This document shows positions 25,606-34,850 of a stretch of DNA of 64,000 bases, piece after piece. The position numbers and the translations under genes were made by a program. The stretch is from positions 241,539 through 305,538 of the forward strand of contig NZ_JAPYZZ010000005.1 in NCBI RefSeq assembly GCF_027460065.1, given 5' to 3'. The DNA comes from Martinezella rhizogenes (GTDB lineage Bacteria > Pseudomonadota > Alphaproteobacteria > Rhizobiales > Rhizobiaceae). Positions within the stretch are counted from its first letter, which is position 1; every line of letters begins with the position of its first letter. The notes below the pieces were generated by a model. It was not told the DNA's origin. It worked only from the letters and a program-made list of their open reading frames with translations, and did not search any database.

Positions 25606-27117
25606 ATGAGTTTCAAGCCGCACGGCAAACATCTGGTTGCAGGAGAATGGGTCGCAACGGAAGCAAAATTCCGCAGCGAGCCTGCACATGGCGAGGCTTT
25701 CGATTTTTCGGTCGGCACGGTCGATCTGGTGAACAAGGCTGCGGAAGCTGCGGAAGAAGCCTTCTGGAGCTACGGCTACACCACCCGCGAAGAGCGCGCC
25801 GCATTTCTCGACACCATCGCCGATGAGATCGAAGCACGCGCCGACGCCATCACCGAAATCGGCTCGTCCGAGACCGGCCTGCCTGCAGGACGCCTGCAGG
25901 GCGAACGTGGCCGCACCGTTGGCCAGCTCCGCCTTTTCGCATCGCATATCCGCAAGGGTGATTATCTCGACCGCCGCCACGACGAAGCGCTGCCGGATCG
26001 CCAGCCGCTGCCGCGCCCGGATATCCGCCTGATGCAGCGCCCGATCGGCCCCGTCGCCGTCTTCGGCGCGTCGAACTTCCCGCTCGCCTTCTCCACTGCC
26101 GGTGGTGACACCGCTGCTGCTTTGGCCGCCGGCTGCCCCGTCGTCGTCAAGGGCCATTCCGCCCATCCCGGCACCGGCGAAATCGTTGCCGAAGCCGTGC
26201 TTGCCGCCGTCAAGAAGCACAATCTGCATCGCGGCGTCTTTTCGCTGATCCAGGGCGGCCGCCGCGATGTCGGTTCCGCACTCGTGCAGCATCCGCGCAT
26301 CAAGGCGGTCGGTTTCACCGGTTCGCTTGCCGGCGGCCGTGCGCTGTTCGATCTTTGCGCCCAGCGCCCCGAGCCGATCCCCTTCTTCGGCGAACTCGGT
26401 TCCGTGAACCCGATGTTCCTGCTGCCGGAAGCCGTTTCCGCCCGTGGCGAGGCCATCGCCAAGGGCTGGGCCGGCTCGCTGACCATGGGTGCAGGCCAGT
26501 TCTGCACCAATCCCGGCATCGCCGTCATTCTCTCCGAGCAGGCGGATGCGGTTGCTGAAACCGCGCGCGCAGCGCTTTCCGAAGTCGGCCCGCAGGTCAT
26601 GCTGACCGACGGCATTGCCGCCGCCTATCGCGACGGCCGTGACCGTATCGCTGCCGGCAACGGCGTGCGCGACGTGCTGACCACCACCTGCAATCTGCGC
26701 AATGCAACGCCTTATCTCTACCGTGTTGCCGGCAAGGACTGGGTTGCCAACCATGCGCTTGCCGAAGAAGTCTTCGGACCGCTCGGCCTGATCGTGACTG
26801 TTGATAGCCCGGAAGAAATGCTTGACGTCGCCAAGAGCTTCGAAGGCCAGTTGACGGCAACCATGCATCTGGATGCCGGCGACGCCGAACTCGGCCGCAA
26901 GCTGCTGCCGATCCTGGAGCGCAAGGCCGGCCGCGTTCTCGCCAACGGTTTCCCGACCGGCGTGGAAGTTTCCGAAGCCATGGTTCACGGTGGCCCCTAC
27001 CCGGCCTCGACGAACTTCGGCGCGACCTCTGTCGGCACCATGTCGATCCGCCGCTTCATGCGCCCGGTTTCCTACCAGAACATCCCTTCGGACGTTCTGC
27101 CCGAAGACATCCGCTAA
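25606..27117 (+). CDS. Aldehyde dehydrogenase, 2,5-dioxovalerate (alpha-ketoglutarate semialdehyde) type
   Basis: This is a 503-residue NAD(P)-dependent aldehyde dehydrogenase. Catalytic Cys300 is in GAGQFCTNPG and general base Glu263 in FFGELGSVNP. The cofactor segments VFGASNFPLAFS and GFTGSLAGGRAL are also visible. The PFFGELGSVNP and MGAGQFCTNPG stretches are typical of 2,5-dioxovalerate dehydrogenases. These make alpha-ketoglutarate at the end of hexarate, uronate and pentose oxidation, or in hydroxyproline degradation. The start at 25606 follows GGGAAGAG; a frame from 25549 is not supported. The gene stands alone between two TRAP systems and ends at a strong terminator. The dehydratase that would supply its substrate is not in the window. 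Confidence 0.9.
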   Translation: MSFKPHGKHLVAGEWVATEAKFRSEPAHGEAFDFSVGTVDLVNKAAEAAEEAFWSYGYTTREERAAFLDTIADEIEARADAITEIGSSETGLPAGRLQGERGRTVGQLRLFASHIRKGDYLDRRHDEALPDRQPLPRPDIRLMQRPIGPVAVFGASNFPLAFSTAGGDTAAALAAGCPVVVKGHSAHPGTGEIVAEAVLAAVKKHNLHRGVFSLIQGGRRDVGSALVQHPRIKAVGFTGSLAGGRALFDLCAQRPEPIPFFGELGSVNPMFLLPEAVSARGEAIAKGWAGSLTMGAGQFCTNPGIAVILSEQADAVAETARAALSEVGPQVMLTDGIAAAYRDGRDRIAAGNGVRDVLTTTCNLRNATPYLYRVAGKDWVANHALAEEVFGPLGLIVTVDSPEEMLDVAKSFEGQLTATMHLDAGDAELGRKLLPILERKAGRVLANGFPTGVEVSEAMVHGGPYPASTNFGATSVGTMSIRRFMRPVSYQNIPSDVLPEDIR

Positions 27118-27120
27118 AAC

Positions 27121-27152
27121 AAAGGGGAAGGCGCAAAAGCGCCTTCCCCTTT
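27121..27152. terminator. Strong bidirectional terminator
   Basis: A perfect 14-bp stem (AAAGGGGAAGGCGC with GCGCCTTCCCCTTT) closes on an AAAA loop, with A and T tails on both sides. It sits between the aldehyde dehydrogenase stop and the stop of the convergent TRAP binding-protein gene, and it probably serves both. Confidence 0.9.
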
Positions 27153-27171
27153 CATGTCCGATGCGGCTGCC

Positions 27172-28170
27172 TCAGATAGACTGGATCGCCTCGATCTTTT
27201 CGAGACCGCCGACAATTCCGGCAAAATCCTGCCAGACGCCCTGCGCGCTCTTGCGCCATTCATCCAGCATTTCCGGCTGCAGCACCTTGCCACCCTTCGA
27301 GAGCGCAAGGTCGACGGACTTTACTTCATCTTCCACGATCAACTGGTTGAAATAACGGGCACCTTCGCTGGAGGCTTCCAAGAGTATCTTCTTTTCCTCA
27401 TCGTCCAGCTGGTTCCAGAAGGCTGCACCGTAATAGACAACGCCCGAGGCCCAGATATGGCCAGTCTCGGTCAGATAAGGCACGACCTCGTAAAGCTTGA
27501 AACCGGCATAGGCCGATTTGGTGAGGTCCATGGCGTCGGCCACCCCGGTCGCCAGCGCATTATAGGTCTCGGTGATCGGAATGCCGACCGGCGTCATGCC
27601 GAAGGCGCTCCACAATCTGGTGTGCAACGGGCTCTGAATGACGCGGATTTTCTTGCCCTTCAACTGTTCCGGCCGGGTCACAGGCTCCTTGGCCAGAAGA
27701 TGACGTGCGCCGTAATTGATGAAATCGGCGGCGACGAATTGCTGTGCGGCAAGCTTTGTCTTCAGTTCTTCGCCGGTCTCTCCCGTCACCACCTTGCGCA
27801 CATGTTCACTATCTCGAAACAAGAAGGGCAGATCGAGGATCTGCAGTTCCGGCACCCAGCCGGACAGGGAAGAGACGGTGGAGAGGCTGGCTTGAACCGA
27901 ACCGAGGCGGATGTTTTCCGCCACTTCCTTTTCGCCGCCCAGGGCGCCGCTCTTGACGATGTTGAAGCGGAAACGACCGGGCAGCTTCGCCTCCACCAGC
28001 TCGCTGATCTTCACCCAGATCTTCGTCTCCGGCTTGTCGTCGGCAAATAGCGATGCGACCGTGAGGCGGCGGGTTCTGGCCTGCGCCGGGCGCATCAGGG
28101 CCGGTGCGGCAAGCGTCGCGGCACCGAGGGCGGAGAGTTTGAGGAGATGGCGGCGATCGATAATGCTCAT
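27172..28170 (-). CDS. TRAP transporter solute-binding protein DctP (second system)
   Basis: This 332-residue DctP-family protein starts MSIIDRRHLLKLSALG, a twin-arginine-like leader that ends near AQARTRR (about residue 30). The start was set at 28170; an open frame from 28284 overlaps the permease gene. Family marks are GALGGEKEVAENIRLGSVQAS, the Arg region KGKKIRVIQSPLHTRLWSAFG and GVADAMDLTKSAYAGF. It follows the fused permease by 16 bp on the minus strand. A Tat-type leader is unusual for DctP but occurs in the family, and it would mean export after folding. Ligand unknown. Confidence 0.92.
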   Translation of the reverse strand: MSIIDRRHLLKLSALGAATLAAPALMRPAQARTRRLTVASLFADDKPETKIWVKISELVEAKLPGRFRFNIVKSGALGGEKEVAENIRLGSVQASLSTVSSLSGWVPELQILDLPFLFRDSEHVRKVVTGETGEELKTKLAAQQFVAADFINYGARHLLAKEPVTRPEQLKGKKIRVIQSPLHTRLWSAFGMTPVGIPITETYNALATGVADAMDLTKSAYAGFKLYEVVPYLTETGHIWASGVVYYGAAFWNQLDDEEKKILLEASSEGARYFNQLIVEDEVKSVDLALSKGGKVLQPEMLDEWRKSAQGVWQDFAGIVGGLEKIEAIQSI

Positions 28171-28186
28171 GACAAAAACCTCTGAC

Positions 28187-30007
28187 TTAAAACAATATGG
28201 CCCATAGGCATAAAATGGCGAGGGCAACGAGCAACGAGACGAGATAGGGAATGACCGCCCGGAAAAGTGCTGCCGCCGGAACACGGGTCACGCCGCTGAC
28301 CACGAAGATGAGCATGCCGAGCGGCGGTGTCAGGCCGTGGATCATCAGATTGACCACCAGAATGACACCGAAATGAATGGGATCGATGCCGGACGCCACG
28401 GCAGCGGGCAGCAGGATGGGCCCGAAGAGCAGGATCGCCGCGCCGATATCCAGCACCAGACCGACCGCCAGCAGGATGAGATTGGAGAGCAGCAATACGG
28501 CGATCTTGCTGCCGCCAAGCAAAGTGACAAAATCCGTGACGAGGCCGGAGACATTGTCCACCGCCAGCAGAAAGGCGAAAGGACCGGCGGTGCCGATCAG
28601 AAGACCAATTGCTGCCGCCTCCCCGGCCGATTGCCGGAAGGTCGCGAAAATGCGGCCCACGCCCAGCCGGTAACCGAAGCCGAGAAGCAGCGTATAGAGC
28701 GCCGCAAGGGCCGCCGCTTCCGTGGTGGTGACGATGCCAATACGGATGCCGACCACCACGATGACGCCGAGGCCGAAGGCCGGTATGGCGGCGATGGCCG
28801 AGCGCCATCGCTCTGCCCCAGACGCGCGTGGCAGGGTATCGACGCTGCGCACGCTCAAATGGATCGCCACGCCGAGGCAGACCGCCATCAGCCCGCCGGC
28901 GAAAAAGCCGCCGACCAGCAGGGAACCAACCGAAAGATTGGTGGCCGTGGCGAGGATCAGGAAAGCGATGGAGGGCGGAATGACATTGTCCAGCACGGAT
29001 GTCGCGGCGATGATCGCGCCCGCCTGCGCCGGCGGATAACCGTGTTTGACGAGTTCCGGCTGGAAGGTGGAAGCGCCGAAGGCGGCGTTGGCGACCGATG
29101 AGCCGGACGCGCCGGAAAACAGCACGCTGGTCAGAAGCGTCGTCTGCGCCAGACCCGCCCGGCGGTGGCCAACGACGGAAGCGGCGAAACGGACGAGCTG
29201 GTTGGCGACACCGGATATCGTCAGCAGGCTTCCGGCCAGCAGGAAGAATGGGATGGCGAGCAGCAGGAATTTCGACATGCCTGTTACGGTCGAGGAAACG
29301 ATGGCCGGCTCCGGCAAGGTGCTGCCGAAGGCAATCGCCACATAAGCGGCGGCAAGAAAAGCGTGAGCCAGCGGTGCCGCCAGAACCAGTCCCACCGCCG
29401 CCGTCAGCGCCAGAAACAGGCTCGGCGGCAGGTTGGTATCGACAAACACCCCCGGCAGGCCAACATAGGCCGCAAGTGCGATGGCCATGGACAGCAGAAC
29501 GGCGAGCATCTTGCCTTCGCTGAAACGCTGAAGCGCCAGATAGACAAAGATCAGCCCGCCGCCCGCGCCGAGAAAGCCGAAACGCACCCATTCCGGCAGG
29601 CCGAGCGTCGGCGACGTACCGCCCAGCATCGCCGCGATCTCCACCCCGCCGAAAGCGAGGATGAGCGCCGCGACGAAGGAAAATGCATCGGCCAGAATTT
29701 CAGTGACGGTATGAAACCGCTGCGGCAGGAAGCGCACGAAGACATCGAGCCGCATTGCCAATGCGCTTTTGAGGCTGAGCGGTGCGCCGACGGCGATCAT
29801 CGCCACATTGAGCCATATGCCGAGATCTTCCGCGCCGATGAAGCCGGTATGGAACAGGTAACGCAGGGCGACATTGACCAGCACCACCACGAGAAGGGCC
29901 GCAAGGATCAACGCGGCCACCACGCCGAGCACGGCATCGAAACGTGACAGCATCAACGCCGCTGCCGTCTCGAAGCTTTTGCGCCACTGCTTTTCCGCTA
30001 CCGCCAT
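28187..30007 (-). CDS. TRAP transporter fused permease DctQM
   Basis: The 606-residue membrane protein fuses a DctQ-like N-terminal part to a DctM-like part. The DctQ part covers about residues 1-165 and has the RYLFHTGFIGAEDLGIWLNVAMIAVGAP region. The DctM part runs from about residue 195 and contains AIPFFLLAGSLL, LFSGASGSSVANAAFG and NVIPPSIAFLILA. The start at 30007 follows GGAAGGCGG; an upstream extension to 30166 would overlap the end of the ABC ATPase gene. It forms a transporter with the DctP encoded 16 bp downstream. The order QM before P is reversed compared with the first TRAP operon. The substrate is unknown. Confidence 0.93.
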   Translation of the reverse strand: MAVAEKQWRKSFETAAALMLSRFDAVLGVVAALILAALLVVVLVNVALRYLFHTGFIGAEDLGIWLNVAMIAVGAPLSLKSALAMRLDVFVRFLPQRFHTVTEILADAFSFVAALILAFGGVEIAAMLGGTSPTLGLPEWVRFGFLGAGGGLIFVYLALQRFSEGKMLAVLLSMAIALAAYVGLPGVFVDTNLPPSLFLALTAAVGLVLAAPLAHAFLAAAYVAIAFGSTLPEPAIVSSTVTGMSKFLLLAIPFFLLAGSLLTISGVANQLVRFAASVVGHRRAGLAQTTLLTSVLFSGASGSSVANAAFGASTFQPELVKHGYPPAQAGAIIAATSVLDNVIPPSIAFLILATATNLSVGSLLVGGFFAGGLMAVCLGVAIHLSVRSVDTLPRASGAERWRSAIAAIPAFGLGVIVVVGIRIGIVTTTEAAALAALYTLLLGFGYRLGVGRIFATFRQSAGEAAAIGLLIGTAGPFAFLLAVDNVSGLVTDFVTLLGGSKIAVLLLSNLILLAVGLVLDIGAAILLFGPILLPAAVASGIDPIHFGVILVVNLMIHGLTPPLGMLIFVVSGVTRVPAAALFRAVIPYLVSLLVALAILCLWAILF

Positions 30008-30107
30008 GATCCGCCTTCCGCGCGTGATCGGTGTCACGCGGCCAGAAGCGGTATAGAAGAATGTCCCCCCGTGTAAAGCGCCGCGCTCCGGGAAAACGGG
30101 GCAGCAA

Positions 30108-31943
30108 TCAGAGCGCCACGAGGTGTCCGGGTGAAACCTCGCGATACGCCCGCGGATTGACCGCATAATCGACCGGACGGATGGGGCTTTTCAGCTCGTC
30201 ATTCGCCGCACCGCGCCGCGTATTCCGGCGGTCCGGATCCGGTACCGGCACCGCGGCCATCAGCTTGCGGGTATAATCATGCTGCGGATTGTCGAAGACA
30301 GCAGCACGCGGGCCGATTTCGACGATCTCGCCGAGATACATCACCGCCACACGGTGGCTCACGCGCTCCACCACCGCCATATCATGGGAAATGAACAGGA
30401 AGGCGAGATCGAGGCTCTGCTGCAGATCCAGCATCAGGTTGATGACCTGCGCCTTGATCGAGACATCCAGTGCCGACACGCTTTCATCGGCGACGATGAC
30501 CTTCGGCTGCAGCGCCAGCGCGCGGGCAATGCAGATGCGCTGGCGCTGGCCGCCGGAAAACTCGTGCGGGTAACGTGTCGCCATATCCGGCGACAGGCCG
30601 ACCTTTTCCAGCATGTCGGCCACCACCTCCTTCGCCTCGCGGGCGCTGCCCATGCGGTGCTCCAGAAACGGTTCGGCAATTGCCGCACCCACCGTCATGC
30701 GCGGGTTGAGCGAGGCGAAAGGGTCCTGAAAGATCATCTGCACCGTCTTGCGCATTTCGCGCATGCCCATCTTGTCGAGGGCGAGAATATTCTCGCCATT
30801 GACCACCACCAAACCGGCATCCGGCTCGATCAGCCGCATGATGGCGCGACCGGTGGTCGACTTGCCGCAGCCGCTTTCGCCCACCAGCGACAATGTTTCG
30901 CCGGCCCTCAGATCGAAGGACACGTTTTCCACCGCGTGGACGCGGCCGCTGAGCCGTCCCAGCAGGCCGGAGTGGATGTCGAAACGCTTGGTCAGCCCTT
31001 CCACCTTGAGCACCGGCTGGGCGCTGGCATCGACGGTATCGGCCGGGCGTGCCGGCTCCTGCGTTTCACCCGTGGTGGTGTTGACGATGGGAAAGCGGAG
31101 CGGTCTTTCCTCACCCGTCATCGACCCGAGAACCGGGACGGCGGACAGAAGCGCCCGGGTATAGGGATGTTTGCCGCGATGGAAGATATCTGCCGTCGCG
31201 CCGACTTCCACCTGCTCACCACGATACATGACGACGGTACGGTCGGCGATCTCCGCCACCACGCCCATATCGTGGGTGATGAACAGGACAGAGGTGCCCT
31301 CCTCTTCCTGAAGCGTCTTGATGAGATCGAGAATCTGGCCCTGAATGGTCACGTCGAGCGCCGTCGTCGGCTCGTCGGCGATCAACAGCTTCGGCCGGGA
31401 AGCGAGCGCCATGGCGATCATCACCCGCTGACGCATGCCGCCGGAAAAGCGGTGCGGATATTCATCGAAACGCGAAGCGGCCGAGGGGATGCGGACCTTT
31501 TCCAGCAACCGAATCGTCTCTGCCCGCGCATCGGCTTTCGACATCGGCTGATGGCACAGCAGGGCTTCGGAAATCTGGTCGCCAATGGTGAAGAGCGGAT
31601 TGAGGCTGGTCATCGGCTCCTGGAAGATCATGGCCACCTCGTTGCCCCGCACCCGCCGCATGGCGTCTTCGGAAAGGGAAAGCAGGTTGCGACCACCGAG
31701 CAGGATTTCACCCTCAACCCTGCTGCTTTCCCGGTCCAGCAGCCGCATGATGGAGAGCGATGTCACGCTTTTGCCCGAACCGCTTTCGCCGACGATCGCA
31801 ACCGTCTCGCCGGGGCCGACATCGAAGGAAATATCACGCACCACGGGTTTCCAGCCGCCATCCACGAAAAAGGACGTGGTGAGATTGCGGACGGAAAGCA
31901 CGGCATCTTCGGCACTAAGCGGTGCTGCCTGCGGCATGGTCAT
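30108..31943 (-). CDS. Fused dipeptide/oligopeptide ABC ATPase (DppD-DppF type)
   Basis: This 611-residue protein contains two complete ATPase halves. The first has Walker A GESGSGKSV (about residue 54), signature FSGGMRQR and Walker B LLIADEPTTALD. The second has Walker A GESGCGKST (about 360), signature FSGGQRQR and Walker B VIVADESVSALD, followed by the OppF-type tail. Fusions of this kind energise peptide/nickel family (family 5) importers. The matching permeases (36076-37892) and binding protein (38220-39746) lie 4-8 kb upstream on the same strand, with a PLP enzyme, RidA and amidohydrolase genes in between. It is therefore probably the ATPase of that system. A palindromic repeat separates it from the SelA-like gene. 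Confidence 0.95.
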   Translation of the reverse strand: MTMPQAAPLSAEDAVLSVRNLTTSFFVDGGWKPVVRDISFDVGPGETVAIVGESGSGKSVTSLSIMRLLDRESSRVEGEILLGGRNLLSLSEDAMRRVRGNEVAMIFQEPMTSLNPLFTIGDQISEALLCHQPMSKADARAETIRLLEKVRIPSAASRFDEYPHRFSGGMRQRVMIAMALASRPKLLIADEPTTALDVTIQGQILDLIKTLQEEEGTSVLFITHDMGVVAEIADRTVVMYRGEQVEVGATADIFHRGKHPYTRALLSAVPVLGSMTGEERPLRFPIVNTTTGETQEPARPADTVDASAQPVLKVEGLTKRFDIHSGLLGRLSGRVHAVENVSFDLRAGETLSLVGESGCGKSTTGRAIMRLIEPDAGLVVVNGENILALDKMGMREMRKTVQMIFQDPFASLNPRMTVGAAIAEPFLEHRMGSAREAKEVVADMLEKVGLSPDMATRYPHEFSGGQRQRICIARALALQPKVIVADESVSALDVSIKAQVINLMLDLQQSLDLAFLFISHDMAVVERVSHRVAVMYLGEIVEIGPRAAVFDNPQHDYTRKLMAAVPVPDPDRRNTRRGAANDELKSPIRPVDYAVNPRAYREVSPGHLVAL

Positions 31944-31999
31944 GATCGTTCCCTTCTTTTCTTCTCGTTTGAACTGTTCAGGCTCGGCGTCGCGGCTTG

Positions 32000-32121
32000 C
32001 TTCTTCTCCCCGCCGGGGAGAAGGTGGCCCGAAGGGTCGGATGAGGGGGCACCCTCACCGAATTTCGGGACGCTAGCCCCCTCATCCCGCTGCCGCGGAC
32101 TTCTCCCCCTCGGGGAGAAGA
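32000..32121. repeat. Palindromic intergenic repeat, family 2 (CTTCTCCCC type)
   Basis: Imperfect inverted repeat with outer arms CTTCTCCCCGCCGGGGAGAAG and the matching right-hand CTTCTCCCCCTCGGGGAGAAG, each itself a hairpin. Inner arms are GATGAGGGGGC and GCCCCCTCATC. This is the kind of repeat found in many copies between genes of rhizobia and agrobacteria. It lies between the SelA-like gene and the fused ATPase gene, inside what is probably one operon. Confidence 0.85.
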
Positions 32122-32145
32122 AACTCGCGGCACCCGCTCGCTTAC

Positions 32146-33342
32146 TCAATCAGGCCAGCGCAGCATGCCGTCGAAACGGTGGCGGCTGCGATCTTCGAAT
32201 GGCGTCGCAATCACCTCGTTGGAGGCGCGTGCCTTGTCCAACTCCTCCGCCAGCCGGGAGGCCACGATGGTTTCCTGACCGGGATGCAGATTGCAGGGGT
32301 CGAGATAGAAGTAACGATGCTCCACCTCGTGATCGCGGGTGATGATCGGAGGATTGCCCTTAGCCAGCGCCGTCGTCAGGTCCCATGCGGTGATATGCGC
32401 TTCTTCGGCATTGATGATGACACGCAGCCGGTCGAGTGGGTTATTGGTCGGGTCGGGCTCGATCAGCGCCGTCACACCCGGGCGCCCGTCCAGCGTCTTT
32501 TTCCAGAGGGCGAGATAGCCGGTTTCGCGCTCGCGAATGCCGGCATGGTCGCGCTTTTCCCAGGCTTCCAGTGCCGCCATGACACCATAGATGCTTTCCT
32601 TGCCGACTTTCATGCCACGGCCGATGCCCATATTCTGCAGGAAGGCGTTGCGCACCAGTTCCTTACTTCCGGCGACGATGCCTGACGTGGGGCCACCGAG
32701 GAACTTATGGCCGGAATAGAGCACCACATCCGCGCCTGTGGCCAGAAACAGTTTCAGGTCATATTCGGAAGCGGCATCAACGATGACAGGCACGCCCTTG
32801 GCATGGGCAATTTCAACGAATTCGGAAAGATGCAGCAGGCCGTAGTCCACCACATGGTGCGAGACGACATAAACCGCCGCCGCCGTTTTTTCGGTGATGG
32901 CGTTTTCCATGTGAAAACGATGCGTCGATGTCGCCTGCCCGATCAGCACCACCTTGCCGCCTCCGAGCCGGATCGCCTGATCCACCGGTGCGCCATAGCT
33001 CACCACATGCCCCATCTGCACCAGAACCTCGTTCTTTTCCGGTGTCACATCAGGCAGTTTTTCGATGGCCAGCAGATTGTTGCCGGTGATCGCACCCGCC
33101 ACGGCCAAGCTGATGCCGGAGGAGCATGAGGCCGTGACAAAACCAGCCTCGCCGCCCGTCAGCCTCGCAATCACCGCGCTCGCCTTGCGCTGCAGATCAT
33201 TGATCTCGACGAATTGCGGCAGGATGGCCGCCATGGCCTCGACCGCTTCCGGAACGACGATGGAAGCGCCGAGCGAGGTCATGGTGCCCGAGACGTTGAT
33301 GACCGGGCGAAGGCCGATCCTGCTTCTGATATCCTCGGTCAT
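32146..33342 (-). CDS. SelA-like PLP-dependent enzyme (amino acid lyase family)
   Basis: This 398-residue fold-type I PLP enzyme is of the SelA-related group, which includes D-glucosaminate-6-phosphate ammonia lyase. The PLP lysine is Lys213 in [15 protein letters not shown], the cofactor Asp is in [13 protein letters not shown], and the N-terminal [16 protein letters not shown] is the family mark. The start at 33342 has AGGAGAAAG; the frame open to 33531 is not supported. No selenocysteine genes are near, so tRNA-Sec synthesis is unlikely. SelA-like enzymes of this group often neighbour cog3964 amidohydrolases, as here (34851-36074). I infer an elimination of ammonia or water from an amino acid, leaving an enamine that the nearby RidA would hydrolyse. 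Confidence 0.88.
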   Translation of the reverse strand: MTEDIRSRIGLRPVINVSGTMTSLGASIVVPEAVEAMAAILPQFVEINDLQRKASAVIARLTGGEAGFVTASCSSGISLAVAGAITGNNLLAIEKLPDVTPEKNEVLVQMGHVVSYGAPVDQAIRLGGGKVVLIGQATSTHRFHMENAITEKTAAAVYVVSHHVVDYGLLHLSEFVEIAHAKGVPVIVDAASEYDLKLFLATGADVVLYSGHKFLGGPTSGIVAGSKELVRNAFLQNMGIGRGMKVGKESIYGVMAALEAWEKRDHAGIRERETGYLALWKKTLDGRPGVTALIEPDPTNNPLDRLRVIINAEEAHITAWDLTTALAKGNPPIITRDHEVEHRYFYLDPCNLHPGQETIVASRLAEELDKARASNEVIATPFEDRSRHRFDGMLRWPD

Positions 33343-33381
33343 GTCTTTCTCCTGTCCTTGCGATGCGATGGGCATCGACAT

Positions 33382-33397
33382 ATATGCCATAATAATG
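33382..33397. promoter_or_regulatory. Candidate IclR operator between SelA-like and IclR genes
   Basis: The 16-mer ATATGCCATAATAATG matches ATATAACATAATAATG (the reverse complement of 39784-39799) at 14 of 16 positions. It lies 40 bp upstream of the SelA-like start and 16 bp upstream of the IclR start. The second copy lies 38 bp upstream of the binding-protein gene. The shared spacing suggests a common regulator. Confidence 0.5.
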
Positions 33398-33412
33398 TAA
33401 TAGCTTCTCAAA

Positions 33413-34267
33413 ATGCATGAGGAGCCAAAATTGGACGCCCAGAGACTGGACGAAACATCTTCAACCGCGCTCTCCGACGCGACGGAAAACCCGGATGCGA
33501 AGGCGGCCAAGCGCTCCCGCGTCAGCGGCATCGACCGTGCGCTTCAGGTGATTGATTACCTTTATGAAACCGGTTCTCCCGCCAGCGCTTACGCGATTGC
33601 CAAGGCCATCAAGGCGCCGCTTTCCACGGTCTATGTGATCATCGACGATCTCGTCGAAAAGAACATGCTGGCGCGCAATGCCGATGGCAATATCTGGCTC
33701 GGCGCACGGCTTTACCACTATGGCCTCGCCTATGCCCGCTCGCTGGATTTCATGGGTGTCGCCACCCACGAAATGCACGATCTCTGCCGCCATGCGGGCG
33801 AGACGGTGCAGCTTTGCGGCCGCGACGGCGACCATATGCTTGTTCTGGCCATGGCCGATGGTCCAAGCCATTTTCAGGTCGCGTCGCGCGTCGGCACCCG
33901 TGTTCCCCTGAACTGGACGGCATCCGGCCGCCTTCTCGTCGGCCATCTGCCGGAGGCGGAGCGTGTCGAACTGTTCAAGCGCTGCGCCCGCACCTCGCCC
34001 ACCGGCCGCGCGGAAATCAACCCGGAGACCCTGTCGCAATCGGCAGGCGCCGCTTTCCATGACCGGCTGTCGATACAGGTCGCCGAATCCGACTACGCCG
34101 TCGCCTGCATCGCCTCGCCGATCTGCGACAACAGGGGCGAATGCGTCGCGACGATTTCCATCGTGCTGCCGGAGCAAAAGGTGCTGGCGGACGAGAACCA
34201 CTATACCGAACAGGTCAGGGTCTCGGCGGAACGGATCGAAAAGCTGATGGGCTGGCGCAACCATTAA
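33413..34267 (+). CDS. IclR family transcriptional regulator
   Basis: This 284-residue protein has an IclR winged helix-turn-helix at about residues 40-100 ([28 protein letters not shown], cited in parts) and a C-terminal GAF-like ligand domain. The domain contains [20 protein letters not shown], close to the usual TAxGRALLA motif, and the Cys in [16 protein letters not shown]. An ATG at 33413 has no ribosome binding site; a TTG at 33431, six bases after GAGGAG, may be the true start and would remove six residues. It is the only plus-strand gene in the SelA/amidohydrolase/peptide-ABC group and probably controls it. Confidence 0.93.
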   Translation: MHEEPKLDAQRLDETSSTALSDATENPDAKAAKRSRVSGIDRALQVIDYLYETGSPASAYAIAKAIKAPLSTVYVIIDDLVEKNMLARNADGNIWLGARLYHYGLAYARSLDFMGVATHEMHDLCRHAGETVQLCGRDGDHMLVLAMADGPSHFQVASRVGTRVPLNWTASGRLLVGHLPEAERVELFKRCARTSPTGRAEINPETLSQSAGAAFHDRLSIQVAESDYAVACIASPICDNRGECVATISIVLPEQKVLADENHYTEQVRVSAERIEKLMGWRNH

Positions 34268-34273
34268 ACGGCC

Positions 34274-34768
34274 TCACCCCTTGAGCGCGACGATGGCTTC
34301 GATCTCGACGGTGATGTTGCCCGGCAATGAGCCGAAACCCACGGCGGAGCGGGCATGTTGTCCCGCATCGCCGAATACATCGATGAAGAGATCGGAGCAG
34401 CCATTGATAACGCTCGGATGATCGCGGAAATCGCTGACGGCATTGACCATGCCGAGCAGCTTGACCACTTTTTTCACCCGCGACAGATCACCCAGCGCCT
34501 CATGCATGACGGCAAGCAGATTGATGCCGGTGAGACGCGCATGATTATAGGCCTCTTCCAGCCCGATTTCCGCGCCCACCTTGCCGGCATAGAGATGGCC
34601 GTTTTCTTCCCGCGGCCCCTGGCCCGAGAGATAAAGCATGTTGCCTTCCACCACATGGGTGACGAAATTGGCAATTGGCGGCGGCGGCGGCGGCAGGGAG
34701 ATGCCGAGCGCAGCGAGCCGGTCATAGGGCGAAAGGTGCCCTTCTGCATCAAGCGAAGACTGTTTCAC
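34274..34768 (-). CDS. RidA/YjgF family enamine/imine deaminase
   Basis: This 164-residue RidA-family protein shows YLSGQGPREENGHLYAGKVGAE (about residues 50-70) and the C-terminal SAVGFGSLPGNITVEIEAIVAL. In the latter, the Arg normally found in the RxxVxxxxLPxxxxVE(I/V)E motif is RSAVGFGSLPGN. RidA hydrolyses reactive enamines and imines made by PLP-dependent lyases, giving the keto acid. The longer N-terminus (about 30 residues before the domain) places it in an atypical subgroup. It lies 82 bp after the amidohydrolase on the same strand, and the SelA-like PLP enzyme is next on that strand. The pairing of PLP lyase and RidA supports a keto-acid product. Confidence 0.92.
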   Translation of the reverse strand: MKQSSLDAEGHLSPYDRLAALGISLPPPPPPIANFVTHVVEGNMLYLSGQGPREENGHLYAGKVGAEIGLEEAYNHARLTGINLLAVMHEALGDLSRVKKVVKLLGMVNAVSDFRDHPSVINGCSDLFIDVFGDAGQHARSAVGFGSLPGNITVEIEAIVALKG

Positions 34769-34850
34769 GCGAATTCCTCATAATGCCGGGACGGGTATCC
34801 CGTAATGTCTGCGGAAGGCGCAGGGCATACCCCCGCCTTTCCATTCCGGT

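Noticed and set aside
30279..32342. Open frame of 687 codons on the plus strand
   Set aside because: It is antisense to the fused ATPase gene and runs through an intergenic repeat, with no domain and no ribosome binding site.
32146..33342. L-seryl-tRNA(Sec) selenium transferase (SelA)
   Set aside because: No selB, selD or selC and no selenoprotein gene is present, and the length of about 400 residues with this context fits the SelA-like amino acid lyase group instead.
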